In this document: one piece after another, positions 63,687 through 64,000 of the stretch
Position numbering within the stretch: the stretch's first letter is position 1
Layout of the letters: the number at the start of each line of letters is the position of its first letter
Assembly (NCBI GenBank): GCA_025062325.1
Contig: JANXAL010000025.1
Coordinates: 1 to 64,000, forward strand
Length of the DNA stretch: 64,000 nucleotides
Source of the DNA: Roseiflexus sp.
GTDB taxonomy: Bacteria; Chloroflexota; Chloroflexia; Chloroflexales; Roseiflexaceae
Direction: 5' to 3'
Notes under the pieces: generated by a model
The model's database searches: none
What the model was told of the DNA's origin: nothing
The model's input: the letters and a program-made list of their open reading frames with translations, nothing else
Program-made: the position numbers and the translations under genes

Positions 63687-64000
63687 TTATGATAGATCGG
63701 CAAGAAACTGACGCACGGTGGCAAGAAATTCGCTGGCCTCAAACGGTTTCTCGATATAGTGAACGCCGCTGCGTTCAAGAAAATCGCGCGTACTGCGACT
63801 AGCCGTGTCGCCGCTGATGAACAGGACGCGGCGCGCTAGGTGCGGTGCGCGCTGTTTCAGTTCGGCGAACAGTTCATTGCCGCTCATCCCCGGCATCCGC
63901 ACATCACAAATAATGAGATCATAGGTGTTGTGAGTGATGAGTTCAAGCGCCAGCGCCCCATCACGGCACACCTCAACCGTCCATCCCTCATCGCGCAGCA
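63687..64000 (-). CDS. Receiver domain of a response regulator or hybrid kinase (5' part outside window)
   Basis: C-terminal 104 residues of a CheY-like receiver: phospho-Asp in LIICDVRMPGMSGNELF, Ser switch residue in VLFISGDTASRSTRDF and conserved Lys in HYIEKPFEASEFL. It ends right after the domain, as in hybrid histidine kinases or single-domain regulators. The rest runs off the right edge. Confidence 0.88.
   Translation of the reverse strand, partial: LRDEGWTVEVCRDGALALELITHNTYDLIICDVRMPGMSGNELFAELKQRAPHLARRVLFISGDTASRSTRDFLERSGVHYIEKPFEASEFLATVRQFLADLS

Overview
The window is GC-rich bacterial chromosome with the gene content of a filamentous anoxygenic phototroph of the Chloroflexota, most like Roseiflexus. 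This is inferred from a complete Alternative Complex III operon (actA-actB-actC-actD-actE-actF), a CtaA-CtaB fusion, an ABA4-like protein and the general protein style. No rRNA or tRNA gene was seen, and the first and last genes are cut by the window edges.

Layout. 1-10285: two consecutive high-affinity phosphate uptake loci on the + strand (pstS-pstC-pstA-pstB-phoU, then pstS-pstC-pstA-pstB-pstB). Each has a hairpin after pstS, and a Pho-box-like direct repeat lies in front of the second locus. 10298-12544: an acyl-CoA dehydrogenase with a small membrane-anchored protein, and a small ScdA_N-like protein with its own strong promoter. 12812-20515 (- strand): Alternative Complex III, the quinol:electron-acceptor oxidoreductase of the respiratory/photosynthetic chain. 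21097-31327: arginase, ABA4-like protein, a GT4 glycosyltransferase with a repetitive tail, GNAT, glutamate dehydrogenase, a receiver protein, a VTT-family membrane protein, an ECF sigma/anti-sigma pair and an O-antigen ligase-like protein.

32230-43796 is the most unusual part. It is a compact gene island encoding an HTH protein, a UvrD-family helicase, a RecB/Cas4-type nuclease with an Fe-S cysteine signature, three proteins of unknown function, a large P-loop ATPase, and two divergently transcribed tRNA-guanine-transglycosylase-like proteins that both keep catalytic Asp and zinc-ligand residues. One of the two resembles DpdA, the enzyme that puts 7-deazaguanine into DNA. I read the island as a variant DNA 7-deazaguanine modification-restriction (Dpd-like) system in which a UvrD helicase/RecB nuclease pair takes the restriction role. 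The right edge runs into an antisense HAD gene, and the left edge abuts a nested MITE-like element.

43690-64000 returns to housekeeping. It holds a TPP-riboswitch-controlled tenA-HAD pair, infC (ATT start)-rpmI-rplT-rRNA methyltransferase, a T-box-controlled pheS-(membrane protein)-pheT operon, two decayed genes (an epimerase remnant and a frameshifted STAS protein), a phosphohexomutase, the CtaA-CtaB fusion, an alpha/beta hydrolase, an ACT-domain protein, a serine beta-lactamase-like hydrolase, a small membrane protein and a truncated receiver domain. MITE-like repeats with terminal inverted repeats (24.3, 31.4-31.9 and 54.4-54.7 kb) and telomere-like CCCCTAA heptamers (14.1, 27.9 and 59.9 kb) sit between genes.
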